A DNA stretch of 64,000 nucleotides from Bacillota bacterium (GCA_023439505.1 JAEXNR010000017.1:1-64000), one strand, 5' to 3'. Positions 44,401 to 52,022 are shown, counted from the first letter of the stretch. Made by a program: numbers and translations. Notes: generated by a model not told the origin, from the letters alone.

Positions 44401-45734
44401 ATGATATCTTAGATTTTTCTAAACTAGAGGCCGGAAAACTTAAAATTGAACACATTGATTTTAATATCAGAGATATGGTGGAAGAGATTATGAAGATTCA
44501 GTCTGTCCGGGCCAGTGAGAAGGAACTGGGGTTAAATTATTCCTTTTTTAATGTTCCGCCTTTTTTAAAAGGGGATCCAGGCAGACTCCAGCAGATATTG
44601 AATAACCTGATTAACAATGCCATCAAATTTACGGAGGACGGTGAAATTGCCATATTCATCCGATTAATAAAGGCAGAGGGTGAGAGTGTAACATTAGAGT
44701 TTTCTGTCAAGGATACCGGGATTGGCATATCACAAGAAGGGATCGGCAGATTATTTAAAAGCTTTAGTCAGGTAGATGGCTCCTACACCAAAAAATACAA
44801 AGGCACCGGACTGGGACTTGTGATATGCAAACAACTGGTTGAAATGATGAATGGTGAGATTTGGCTAAATAGTGAAGTGGGGAAGGGAAGCTCCTTCTAC
44901 TTTACCATTCCGCTTCAAATAGGCAGGGAGGCAATACCGCTTCGAAAACAAATGAATAAGATGACAAAGAATGACTATCGAATCTTGTTGGCGGAGGATG
45001 ACAAAGTAAATCAGAAGGTATTATCCAAAATGCTATCGGGACAAGGATATACCGTTACCATTGTTAACAATGGTATGGAAGCAGTGGAAGCTTACCAGAT
45101 GAATTCCTACGATATCGTGCTGATGGATATTCAGATGCCTGTCATGGATGGACTGGAGGCATCAAAGAAAATTCGGGAACTGGAAGAGGAGAAGCAGCAT
45201 ACACCGATTGTTGCATTAACTGCTTATGCACTTCAGGGAGACAGGGAACGCTTCATTTCAATGGGAATGGACGAGTATATTTCGAAGCCGGTTAGTATAG
45301 AAGAACTGTTACGTGTTATCGATGAAGTCGCCAGAATAAAACAACAGCCGATCAGTTCTTCTTCGGTAGAAACTGTGCAGGAACAGGCTGATTTTATGAT
45401 GATTCCAAAAATTAATGAGAATGGTGAATTGGTTTTTATGAATGCAGCAGATATTGAGATCAATGAAACCATGCTTCCCATCATGAAAGAAATAGATGAG
45501 CATATGAGCGTTTTATTGGGGACCTTCACAGATCATGGCTTTGATAAAACAGAAAAAGTAATTCATAAGATTAAGGAATTATTTCGTCAGATTGAAGCTG
45601 AGGATCTGAAAGGACTGGCCTTTAAGATAGAGCTTGCAGCCCGCAGGGGCAATTTAAATGATATTATTGAAAATGCAAAAATACTTACCGATGAATATAG
45701 TGCTTTTAAGAAGAAATACCATCGGAAGGAATGA
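41472..45734 (+). CDS. Hybrid sensor histidine kinase with multiple PAS domains
   Basis: This 1420-residue protein has no membrane helix, so it should sense a cytoplasmic signal. About seven PAS-type domains fill the first 890 residues. The second (about 140-270) has a cysteine cluster (CKAVLNSSCGNNPCCAFCE) that could bind metal or an Fe-S cluster. Then come HisKA with H933 in MSHEIRTP, the HATPase domain (N-box near 1044, DTGIGIS near 1081), a receiver with D1219 in VLMDIQMP, and a C-terminal Hpt with H1365 in IHKIKELF. The start could also be TTG 41466; ATG 41472 is preferred. It shares receiver and Hpt style with the upstream regulator. Confidence 0.93.
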   Translation: MDQKKGLWSKEKSQLIATLACIGDGVIITDIHGQIEFMNTTAENLTGWTSQDAVGKHFDEVFPIVDLNTEELQPSPIVEVLKTGIATGLKNYSTLVAKDGMKYYVSASCSPIRDELHTMMGMVFVCRDITRIKTMEEDLRIEGINLLRMFDVIPVGMILIDSNAVIKQVNQAFLNMLGTNEDGILDQRLGDAIHCKAVLNSSCGNNPCCAFCEINRSVRHVLEAGMILKDVIIKHRVIRNEEEIDPWYKFNFVPITMRNERNIIIVMDDITTIKEKEEQLIKAKDFSDKMLEQFPIMIWRTGKDNQFDYLNREWLEFTGMDLQEGLRYGWKYAVYPEDSKWSKKVVRAAFEQRHPFQIEHRMKRYDGEYRWVMCVGAPYFDLENKYAGFIGTVFDIHDRKIAEVGLRRYQVLSENARDLILFIDSEGNIIEANQAAERAYGYSGEEFLSLNINDIDRARNKDYSYIGKDIGKGVIFDTVHFRKDGSSFPVEISTQGTILEDRNVLLCIIRDITERMQAGKALRESEEKYRKLFENAADYIYLHEAFEQNGKSVIIEVNDAACQRLGYSKEELYQLTPYDICSIEMKRYVGDVLRNLLERGTYVYETVHVDKNGIRIPVEVNALCFKLNGKKVVLSLCRDISERKQSEIIIQESQQKYKSLFLNMTDAFILNRILYNSERMPVDFELIEGNRAFEQMFGFELSKITGKKISEVLPALMKDVSIKIKEALIEEGKIDRLCIEEYYVNHDKRWFSISAYTPVNGMLAFIITEITDRKLAEQKLIDSREKYQKLIMNINSGFGYFKIISDDQNFPVDSVFIELNKEFETILGMEMKGLVGESIYDIYPALADVVTSFLKLIALYGNRNEGFYFPDFYFENTGRWCSIYMYCPEREHFAIVLSDITEQHLSSEILVKSRDAAEAANQAKSEFLANMSHEIRTPINGIVGMIELTLLTRLNEEQNKNLITAKNCADSLLNIINDILDFSKLEAGKLKIEHIDFNIRDMVEEIMKIQSVRASEKELGLNYSFFNVPPFLKGDPGRLQQILNNLINNAIKFTEDGEIAIFIRLIKAEGESVTLEFSVKDTGIGISQEGIGRLFKSFSQVDGSYTKKYKGTGLGLVICKQLVEMMNGEIWLNSEVGKGSSFYFTIPLQIGREAIPLRKQMNKMTKNDYRILLAEDDKVNQKVLSKMLSGQGYTVTIVNNGMEAVEAYQMNSYDIVLMDIQMPVMDGLEASKKIRELEEEKQHTPIVALTAYALQGDRERFISMGMDEYISKPVSIEELLRVIDEVARIKQQPISSSSVETVQEQADFMMIPKINENGELVFMNAADIEINETMLPIMKEIDEHMSVLLGTFTDHGFDKTEKVIHKIKELFRQIEAEDLKGLAFKIELAARRGNLNDIIENAKILTDEYSAFKKKYHRKE

Positions 45735-45757
45735 TGCGGTAACGTACAGGAATATAA

Positions 45758-45818
45758 AAAGAGGGTGCTGTCTCCATAAGATTTGGTGTTCTTTTTGGAT
45801 AGTGACAGCATCCTCTTT
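45758..45818. terminator. Terminator after the hybrid kinase
   Basis: AAAAGAGGGTGCTGTC pairs with GTGACAGCATCCTCTTTTT at 45802-45820. It probably works in both directions, since the small minus-strand gene ends here. Confidence 0.85.
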
Positions 45819-45983
45819 TTAAGCTCTTCCTTCTTCGCCATCTGATTCTTTAACAATATCGTCTAAAACATTAATCAGATCATGAATGGTATAGAGTTTA
45901 ACATCACGTTCTAATATTACATTTTTTAAATTAGCGGAAAGCGATTCGAATTTTTCCCTGATTGCCGGAGCAACGTATGACAT
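45819..45983 (-). CDS. 54-aa protein, unknown
   Basis: A short gene with a very good ribosome site, GAGGTGATTTTT before ATG. The product starts MSYVAPAIREKFESLSANLK and ends KESDGEEGRA; it is predicted helical and mildly acidic, without a signal or membrane helix. It lies upstream in the same direction as no other gene and ends in the shared terminator. The gene downstream on the plus strand and hsp20 on the minus strand flank it. I do not recognise the family. Confidence 0.78.
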   Translation of the reverse strand: MSYVAPAIREKFESLSANLKNVILERDVKLYTIHDLINVLDDIVKESDGEEGRA

Positions 45984-46064
45984 AAAAATCACCTCAGAGT
46001 TAGTGTGTCCAAGCTGTCAGAAATCATACCCATCTACTAACAGGATAGCATTGATTTAATTTTA

Positions 46065-46478
46065 CTATTTAATCATAATTTGTTGAGGACCATTAACAGT
46101 TCCCGGTGCCTTTGGTAATTTAATTTCCAAAATACCATTTTCATAAAAAGCGGCGATGTCTTCTTTTATGATCTGAGGAATGTGAAAACTTCTTTTATAG
46201 GTATTACAGCATCTTTCCTGACGAATATAGTTGGTCTCGTCGGATTTATGATTTGTTGCATGACAGGCGGATATTTTCAATATATCCTGATTCAAATGAA
46301 GTGTTATTTCTTCCTTCTGAAAGCCGGGTAATTCGGCTTGTAAAAGATAGCAATCACCATCATCAATGATATCGATATTGATACGATCAAAGTGATTAAG
46401 CTCATTTCCAAAGAAATCATGAAATACCCGTTCGAAGAAAAAAGGACCTATCGGTTCAAAGATGTCCGGTCTTAACAT
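46065..46478 (-). CDS. Small heat-shock protein (Hsp20)
   Basis: Hsp20 proteins are ATP-independent chaperones that hold unfolding proteins. The alpha-crystallin domain (about residues 45-137) has LQAELPGFQKEEI and the GILEIKLPKA signature. The 137 residues are a normal size. AGAGGAGTG precedes the ATG. No CIRCE or other known heat-shock operator was seen upstream. Confidence 0.95.
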   Translation of the reverse strand: MLRPDIFEPIGPFFFERVFHDFFGNELNHFDRINIDIIDDGDCYLLQAELPGFQKEEITLHLNQDILKISACHATNHKSDETNYIRQERCCNTYKRSFHIPQIIKEDIAAFYENGILEIKLPKAPGTVNGPQQIMIK

Positions 46479-46591
46479 AGCATCACTCCTCTGTAAATCA
46501 TATGTATTCTATCTGTGGTTTATACAAAGGTTTTCGATAAAAATAGGAAGAAAGTATCATCTGTCATATTCGTCAAAATATTACATAAAAA

Positions 46592-46621
46592 TTGACAATT
46601 CGATAATAAAATGATTATAAT
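46592..46621 (+). promoter_or_regulatory. Promoter of the CheX-like gene
   Basis: TTGACA at 46592-46597, 18-base spacer, TATAAT at 46616-46621. Confidence 0.75.
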
Positions 46622-46701
46622 GGTAATACATGATAATTTTGGAAACGATTGATAAAAATGGAATAAATACATCAAGATGATAAAACAAAAGGAGAAATGG
46701 A

Positions 46702-47166
46702 ATGAAGACAGATTATATGCAACCATTTATAGATGCCAGCACCATGGTCATTAACCAGGTAACCGGCTTTACTGTAAGTAATGGTGAGATATATGAAAAA
46801 GAGAAGCCTTACCTGAGTGATCACATTATTGTATTAATTGGCATGACAGGACAGATTAGCGGGAATGTAGTAATCGCATTTGAGAAAGAGACCGCGTTTG
46901 CACTTGCATCAGCTATGATGATGGGGATGCCGGTCAATGAATTGGACGAAATGGCAAGCAGCGCCCTGGGAGAATTATGCAATATGATACTGGGCAATGC
47001 GGTTACACTGCTATCCCAAAAGGATATTGTCATCGACATTACACCTCCCGGTATTTTAACCGGAGATAATATGAAATTAAGCATCCATAAAAGTAATATT
47101 ATCAGTGTACCGCTGAATTTAAATGATGGTCACAAACTGGAAATTGACATTTCCTATGAAATATAA
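46702..47166 (+). CDS. CheX-like phosphatase
   Basis: CheX proteins dephosphorylate response regulators such as CheY. The 154-residue protein has the family core GMTGQISGNVVIAF and the catalytic pair E and N in ALGELCNMILGNA. No chemotaxis genes are nearby, so its target may be one of the receivers at 40.6-45.7 kb, which is inference. The gene starts behind AAAGGAG and its end overlaps the convergent lgt gene by 13 bases. Confidence 0.92.
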   Translation: MKTDYMQPFIDASTMVINQVTGFTVSNGEIYEKEKPYLSDHIIVLIGMTGQISGNVVIAFEKETAFALASAMMMGMPVNELDEMASSALGELCNMILGNAVTLLSQKDIVIDITPPGILTGDNMKLSIHKSNIISVPLNLNDGHKLEIDISYEI

Positions 47167-47927
47167 TAACGATAACAGCGATACAGCCAAATTCCAAAGG
47201 GCAGCAGGAGCAGACTAATCCACTGTGAGATAGATAAACTGTAAATTATACCTCTGGCACCGTCCCCTCTGAAGAATTCGATTAGAAAACGAAAGATGGC
47301 ATAATAGATCAAATATACTCCAATCAACTTTCCCTGTCCGGGTTTTCGTCCGGCATAATAAAGTAAGCCGAACCCTGCAAGAAAATTAAAACCGCTTTCA
47401 ATCAATTGAATCGGAAGCAGTGCAAGATTATTTGGAGCGATTGTTGATTTGTGAAATATGATATGGAGTGGTCCCCGATAGGGTAAACCATAGCAGCAGC
47501 CTGCAAAAAAGCAGCCGATTCGCCCGAAGCCGTGTATGATTGGAACAGAAGGTGCGATCAGGTCCAACAAACAGATAAAACGAATATGATATTGTCTGCA
47601 ATAAATATAGTACCCCAAAAGGGCACCAAGGAGACCGCCATAAAATACAAAACCACCTGAAAGCAGCGGAGATATCATGGAAATATCTGATAGCCAAAGT
47701 GCCTGATTTCGTAACAGACTTGGAACTATGGTGACGATAAATAATAATTTTGCGCCAATTACCAGTCCAATCACACCATAACAGGAGGAAAAGAGGACAT
47801 CCTGTCGTGAAATCTGATATCGGTCGCTTCGTTTTACAGCCAATATGATGCCGATCCCAATTCCCAACAGAATCATTAGTCCATACATGGCAATGGTCTT
47901 CCCAAAAAACGTAATCGTAGGTAACAT
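47154..47927 (-). CDS. lgt: Prolipoprotein diacylglyceryl transferase
   Basis: Lgt attaches diacylglycerol to the lipobox cysteine of prelipoproteins, in the cytoplasmic membrane. The 257-residue protein has about seven membrane helices, the HGFGRIGCFFAGCCYG signature, and GLLGALLGYYIYCRQY. It begins behind GAGGAG. The end overlaps the CheX-like gene on the other strand. Its lipoprotein substrates in this window include the DUF4349 protein. Confidence 0.96.
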   Translation of the reverse strand: MLPTITFFGKTIAMYGLMILLGIGIGIILAVKRSDRYQISRQDVLFSSCYGVIGLVIGAKLLFIVTIVPSLLRNQALWLSDISMISPLLSGGFVFYGGLLGALLGYYIYCRQYHIRFICLLDLIAPSVPIIHGFGRIGCFFAGCCYGLPYRGPLHIIFHKSTIAPNNLALLPIQLIESGFNFLAGFGLLYYAGRKPGQGKLIGVYLIYYAIFRFLIEFFRGDGARGIIYSLSISQWISLLLLPFGIWLYRCYRYYIS

Positions 47928-47978
47928 AAATTCTCCTCAGATATATGAAATAAAATATGGAAGGTACGGATATACTTG

Positions 47979-48013
47979 AAAAAGAGCAATTGCATGCTGC
48001 AAAAGCTCTTTTT
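47979..48013 (-). terminator. Terminator of the minus-strand DUF4190 gene
   Basis: AAAAAGAGC and GCTCTTTTT frame a hairpin 60-95 bases past the stop codon, with a T-run on either strand. Confidence 0.75.
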
Positions 48014-48072
48014 GTTCATTCCTGACAAGTGAATTGGCTTGCCGATTCACCCAAGTGACAGCGATGCATGTT

Positions 48073-48339
48073 TTAGCTTAAAGCAGCAAAAGCGCCGATG
48101 CAGGCGATACAGGATATAAAAGTCAGTGCACATAAAGCAAGACCGATAATGCTTAAAATTACACCGGCCTTAGCTTTACCGTCACCCGGGTATTCTTTCT
48201 GGGATTGTATGCCGAGTATCAAACCAATCACCGCCAGGATCATTCCTAAGAAAGAAAAAGAGCCTGTAAAAATGAAAACAACACTGATAATACCGAGAAC
48301 CAAAGATGCGGTAGATTTACCATTATTCTGATTGTTCAT
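48073..48339 (-). CDS. DUF4190-type membrane protein
   Basis: This 88-residue protein has two membrane helices (about residues 11-40 and 58-85) joined by QSQKEYPGDGKAKAG, the DUF4190 layout. I start at the ATG at 48339 behind GGGAGGATC; a longer frame has no site. The function is unknown. A second DUF4190 protein is divergently encoded at 48572. Confidence 0.85.
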   Translation of the reverse strand: MNNQNNGKSTASLVLGIISVVFIFTGSFSFLGMILAVIGLILGIQSQKEYPGDGKAKAGVILSIIGLALCALTFISCIACIGAFAALS

Positions 48340-48367
48340 GTAAGATCCTCCCCTATTCCTTTTCCTA

Positions 48368-48396
48368 ATTATAACAGATAATAAAAAGTCAGTCAA
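48368..48396 (-). promoter_or_regulatory. Promoter of the minus-strand DUF4190 gene
   Basis: On the minus strand TTGACT (48396-48391), 17-base spacer, TATAAT (48373-48368). Confidence 0.85.
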
Positions 48397-48571
48397 TTTA
48401 AGGATAAAAAATGTGTTAAATTTATTAAAAAAGTATAAAATATCAATAGAAAAATGAAAGATTGATCAGATTAAGATAGGCGTTACAGGATTTATTTATT
48501 GCTGTATATTGCTTTCTGTGTTAGGATTATTTTAACAATATTTTATACAAGCAAAGGCAGGGGGTAACATA

Positions 48572-49042
48572 GTGGAAGATTTTAATGATAAGAAAAAGGA
48601 AGAAGATCAGCAGAACCCGAATGAAGGCATGCCGGATCAACAAAAGCAGTACCAGGAGTCTCGGTATCAGGATCAGAATGATAATCCATATTATCAGCAA
48701 CAGCAATATCAATATCAAAATCAATACCAACCGTATCAACAGCCCAAGGCAAGCAATGGTATGTCAATTGCGTCCATGGTATTGGGCATCATAGGAATCA
48801 TCATGTTTTGCATTCCCTATTTTGCCATTCCAGCAGCAATTGTAGGATTGATTCTCGGTATCGTTTCCATACGCACTCATAAAGGCGGTAGAGGAATGGC
48901 AATTGCAGGTCTGATATTATCAATCATTGCCCTTTTATTTGGATTACTAATTGTTGTCAGTATGTTCTCCTTATTTCAGAACCCTGACTTTTTCAACCAA
49001 TTTTATGAAGAGATGAAAGGGATAGAGAACAATCAGTTATAG
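48572..49042 (+). CDS. DUF4190 membrane protein with Q/Y-rich N-terminus
   Basis: The 156-residue product has a disordered N-terminal half rich in Q, Y, N and D (for example YYQQQQYQYQNQYQPYQQP), then two membrane helices (about residues 65-95 and 105-135) of the DUF4190 type. GTG is used as start behind GCAGGGGG. The Q/Y-rich part should face the cytoplasm, and such segments can self-associate, though nothing shows it here. It is divergent from another DUF4190 gene and followed by a terminator. Confidence 0.85.
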   Translation: MEDFNDKKKEEDQQNPNEGMPDQQKQYQESRYQDQNDNPYYQQQQYQYQNQYQPYQQPKASNGMSIASMVLGIIGIIMFCIPYFAIPAAIVGLILGIVSIRTHKGGRGMAIAGLILSIIALLFGLLIVVSMFSLFQNPDFFNQFYEEMKGIENNQL

Positions 49043-49054
49043 GAAACTTCGGAA

Positions 49055-49097
49055 GGAACCGATGTAGTGGATGCAGGATAATGCATCGGTTCTTTCT
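49055..49097 (+). terminator. Terminator after the Q/Y-rich DUF4190 gene
   Basis: GAACCGATG at 49055-49063 pairs with CATCGGTTC at 49084-49092, followed by TTTCT. Confidence 0.7.
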
Positions 49098-49298
49098 GCC
49101 GGGAGGGCAACACAAAAAATAACAATTTAATATAGGACAGAGTTAGTTCTTGCAGGCTTCTTAGATAGATCAGGGGGGGGTTCTGGAAGAATTTCTTTGT
49201 ATCCTTTCTGGAGAGGTTCTTGTAACATATGTAGGGGTATTGGTGAAACGGGAGCTTGGATGATCTGGATTCAGAGGAGTAGAAGAGGGTAACATTGG

Positions 49299-50546
49299 AT
49301 GGGAGACTATTCGGAATTAATAAAACGTTTTGATAAAATTCGAGATTATATGCGAGATTTTTATGTGTTTGGGTTTATGTCACGGGATGATTTCAAGAAG
49401 AAAAAGAGTTTGCGCACCTACGATTACGAAAAGAGAAGAATTGAAAGCTATCTTTCTGACTATATGTTCTTTCGTGCGGATGAAAACGGTAAATCTGTGT
49501 TTCTGTCAGTTGACAGTGGGGCCATTACTGAAAACCCGCTTTATCGTGCCTTTAAAGCAAAAACATTTACCAGGAATGACATTACACTCAATTTCATTAT
49601 TCTTGATATTCTGAGGGATAAAACCGCGGCATCAGCAGCTGAGATTGCAGATATTATATCTTCCGAATATTTGTGCTGCTTTGAGTGTCCGGTTTTTTTT
49701 GACGTATCGACGGTGCGCAATAAACTAATAGAATACGAAGCACTCGGAATTCTTATTACCCACAAGCTAGGGAAGAAGCTCTTGTACGCATTAAATCATA
49801 CGTTATTAGAGCTGAAGGATATTTCAGACGCGCTGACATTTTTCTCGGAAGTCAGTCCTCTTGGGGTAGTCGGAAGTTATCTGCAAGATAAATATAACTA
49901 CGATAATACATTGCTATTATATAAACATCATTATATTATGCATGCATTAGAAAGTGAGATTGTGTATGAATTGCTGCAGGCTATTCATAACAGGAGAATA
50001 GTGGAAATCGTAAATCACAGCAGATCATCCCTGGAGACGATATCCGTTGAGATAATTCCGCTCCGATTTATGATAAGTGTACAGGGTGGACGGCGATATT
50101 TGGCAGCATTTCGAAATGAATCAAAGGTGATACTGACTTTGAGGTTAGATTATATTAAATCGGTGAAAATAATGGAGGTAAGTTCTGATTATAATTTATA
50201 TGAAAAACGGTTTCATGAGATGCTGCCGAATGCATGGGGAATATCCTTTGGCAATGGGAAAAGACTGGAACATTTATCTATGCTTTTACATATTGAGGAC
50301 AACGAACATTTTATCAGGCATCGAATTATGAGAGAGGGAAGAAACGGTACGTTATCAAAGGTGGACCCGACTACCTACCGCTATGATATATCAGTTTATG
50401 ATACGATTGAAATGTTACCATGGTTAAGAACCTTTATCGGGAGAATCTTATCTTTGGATTGCAGCAATCAATCCGTTGTCCGCACCTTTTATCGGGATTT
50501 GGAGGAGCTCTATTCTAACTATGGAGGTGGTCCGGATGCTGTTTAA
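49299..50546 (+). CDS. WYL-domain protein 1
   Basis: WYL proteins are transcription regulators thought to sense nucleotides or nucleic acids. This 415-residue member has a central winged-helix-like part (about residues 85-160, LNFIILDILRDKTAASAAEIADII) and a WYL region (about 225-300, with RRIVEIVNH, IIPLRFMISVQGGRRYLAAF). The C-terminal 100 residues resemble the WCX extension. The start ATG 49299 follows AGAGGGTAAC. The next WYL gene overlaps its end by 11 bases, so the two are cotranscribed and may work as a pair. Context suggests they control the RNA and slipin-RtcB genes downstream. Confidence 0.83.
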   Translation: MGDYSELIKRFDKIRDYMRDFYVFGFMSRDDFKKKKSLRTYDYEKRRIESYLSDYMFFRADENGKSVFLSVDSGAITENPLYRAFKAKTFTRNDITLNFIILDILRDKTAASAAEIADIISSEYLCCFECPVFFDVSTVRNKLIEYEALGILITHKLGKKLLYALNHTLLELKDISDALTFFSEVSPLGVVGSYLQDKYNYDNTLLLYKHHYIMHALESEIVYELLQAIHNRRIVEIVNHSRSSLETISVEIIPLRFMISVQGGRRYLAAFRNESKVILTLRLDYIKSVKIMEVSSDYNLYEKRFHEMLPNAWGISFGNGKRLEHLSMLLHIEDNEHFIRHRIMREGRNGTLSKVDPTTYRYDISVYDTIEMLPWLRTFIGRILSLDCSNQSVVRTFYRDLEELYSNYGGGPDAV

Positions 50547-51462
50547 CGAAATATACAGTGCTTATTATAATGCTGTGGCACTGCTGATTAATCGGGCAAT
50601 TGATGGAGAACTGAATTCACGAAATGCTTGTGATTTTATTAATACCGAGGCATTCAGGGAAAGCTTTGTCTATATTATGGAGGCTATTCAAAAAGAACAG
50701 TGGCAGGTAATAACCAAAGAGTTTAAAACACCAATCAAACATTATTCGAGGATGCCGCTCACCACCCTGCAAAAGCAGTTTTTAAAATCCATCAGTTTAG
50801 ACCGCAGATTTTCGCTTTTTACGGATCTTATAATTGAGGGACTCGACGAGGTGTCTCCTCTATACGAAGAAAAGGATTTTTACTGTTTTGATCTGATGAA
50901 AGACGGTGATCCTTATGAAAGCCCGATCTATAGGGAAGTTTTCAAAACAGTATTACGTGCGTTGAAGGAAAAGAGAAAGCTTCAAATCTCCTTTATCGAT
51001 GGCAAGGGAAACGGTACAAGAAACATATATATTCCACGAAGGCTGGAATATTCCGAAAAAGATGATAAATTCAGAGTGCTATGCAGGGGTATCAATAGCT
51101 TATCAACGATCAATCTTGCAAGAATCAAAAACTGTGAGCTGCTGGAGGAATATGATGAAGAAGGTTTAAAACCGCTGATTCGTAAGAAAGAACATATCTT
51201 TCTGGAAATCAGGGATGAGCGTAACGCGTTGGAACGATGCATGCTACACTTTGCTCATTATGAGAAGGTCACAACTCAGCTTGACGAGAAACATTACGAA
51301 ATGGAACTAACCTATCATAAAGAGGATGAAATAGAAGTATTGATCAGGGTTTTATCGTTTGGCCCTTTAGTAAAAGTGAAATCCCCAAAGCATTTTATAG
51401 ATTTGATCAATGAGAGATTAAGGTGTCAAAAAGAGTTAATGAAGCGAGTCATACCCAAATAA
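50536..51462 (+). CDS. WYL-domain protein 2
   Basis: This 308-residue protein also has a WYL core (about 150-225: KRKLQISFIDGKG, IYIPRRLEYSEKDDKFRVLCRG) with a C-terminal WCX-like region. Unlike protein 1, no clear N-terminal winged helix is visible; the first 120 residues are helical. I start at ATG 50536, eight bases after GGAGG; an upstream TTG-initiated frame lacks a site. The overlap with WYL protein 1 suggests coupled translation and a possible heteromer. A terminator hairpin overlaps its stop codon. Confidence 0.82.
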   Translation: MLFNEIYSAYYNAVALLINRAIDGELNSRNACDFINTEAFRESFVYIMEAIQKEQWQVITKEFKTPIKHYSRMPLTTLQKQFLKSISLDRRFSLFTDLIIEGLDEVSPLYEEKDFYCFDLMKDGDPYESPIYREVFKTVLRALKEKRKLQISFIDGKGNGTRNIYIPRRLEYSEKDDKFRVLCRGINSLSTINLARIKNCELLEEYDEEGLKPLIRKKEHIFLEIRDERNALERCMLHFAHYEKVTTQLDEKHYEMELTYHKEDEIEVLIRVLSFGPLVKVKSPKHFIDLINERLRCQKELMKRVIPK

Positions 51463-51481
51463 TTCGGGTGTGACTTTTTTT
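51448..51481 (+). terminator. Terminator of the WYL pair
   Basis: GTCATACCC at 51448-51456 and GGGTGTGAC at 51466-51474 form a 9-bp stem (with one T-G), followed by seven T residues. The stem includes the end of the coding frame. Confidence 0.88.
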
Positions 51482-51522
51482 GTTCGCAACTTTTTTTCAA
51501 TGAATAACGAAAAATATAGATG

Positions 51523-51528
51523 TATGAT
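51523..51528 (+). promoter_or_regulatory. Possible -10 of the structured RNA
   Basis: TATGAT lies just before the structured region. No -35 similar to TTGACA is found at the right distance, which would fit an activator-dependent promoter. Low certainty. Confidence 0.3.
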
Positions 51529-51532
51529 AAAT

Positions 51533-51960
51533 ATGCAAGGTTGCTTTTGCAAGGAATTCCTTGATTCCTGCGGTACACAAGGCGCTGCCGAAGTGTATGC
51601 CAAGAACAATTGCATGGGGTTCAACTCCCCAAACGAGAGATTACTCGTCCACGGAATGGATAAATGCAGGTTCAAATCCTGCTCTAAGCCTATTGCTTAG
51701 CCTTGGTTAGAAAATGACTTTGTGAAAAGTCAAAGATTTTTAAGTCTTTTGTCAGGGAACGGCCTAATAAGCCGGACAAATTTAATGAAGAATGCTGACG
51801 TTTCTGAAATGTGAAAACAAATGTTTTTATGATTTCGGTACAGCTTTTACCCTGCCGGATTGTGGATACCGACTAATCAATATTGGATTCAGAGCCTGAC
51901 TCCCAATCTCATACTTGATCGTCTGAAACCTTCTGCCGTAAAAGCTGTATGGTACGTTCG
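51533..51960 (+). ncRNA. Structured RNA region with tRNA T-arm modules, upstream of slipin-rtcB
   Basis: A stretch of 430 bases with no gene but many stable stems. ATGCAA (51533-51538) pairs with TTGCAT (51610-51615). Two T-arms follow: TGGGG/CCCCA around TTCAACT (51615-51631) and GCAGG/CCTGC around TTCAAAT (51666-51682); both loops fit the tRNA T-loop consensus TTCRANY. Between them are the hairpins ACGAG/CTCGT and TCCA/TGGA. Then come CTAAGC/GCTTAG, TGACTT/AAGTCA, and a stem TTTGTC..CGGC/GCCG..GACAAA with loop CTAATAA. A perfect 12-bp stem TACAGCTTTTAC (51839-51850)/GTAAAAGCTGTA (51938-51949) closes the last domain. Known precedent: RtcB loci with YrlA-type RNAs that mimic tRNA. Whether this is a free RNA or a long leader is open. 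Boundaries are approximate. Confidence 0.55.
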
Positions 51961-51981
51961 CTGTAACTCGAAAATATTATA

Positions 51982-52016
51982 AGGAGGCGAAATCCTCCTG
52001 TAAAACATGGAGGATT
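51982..52016 (+). promoter_or_regulatory. Possible ribosome-site switch before the slipin gene
   Basis: AATCCTCC at 51991-51998 is a perfect complement of the real ribosome site GGAGGATT at 52009-52016. AGGAGG at 51982-51987 can pair with the same CCTCCT. The two pairings exclude each other, so the site can be open or closed. Confidence 0.6.
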
Positions 52017-52022
52017 ACATAG

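Noticed and set aside
51470..51700. 76-codon frame over the structured RNA
   Set aside because: Its codons coincide with T-arm and hairpin sequences, and no ribosome site precedes it; an RNA explains the bases better.
51615..51700. Possible true tRNA genes before slipin
   Set aside because: T-arms are perfect but no acceptor stem or proper anticodon arm can be formed, so they are not normal tRNAs.
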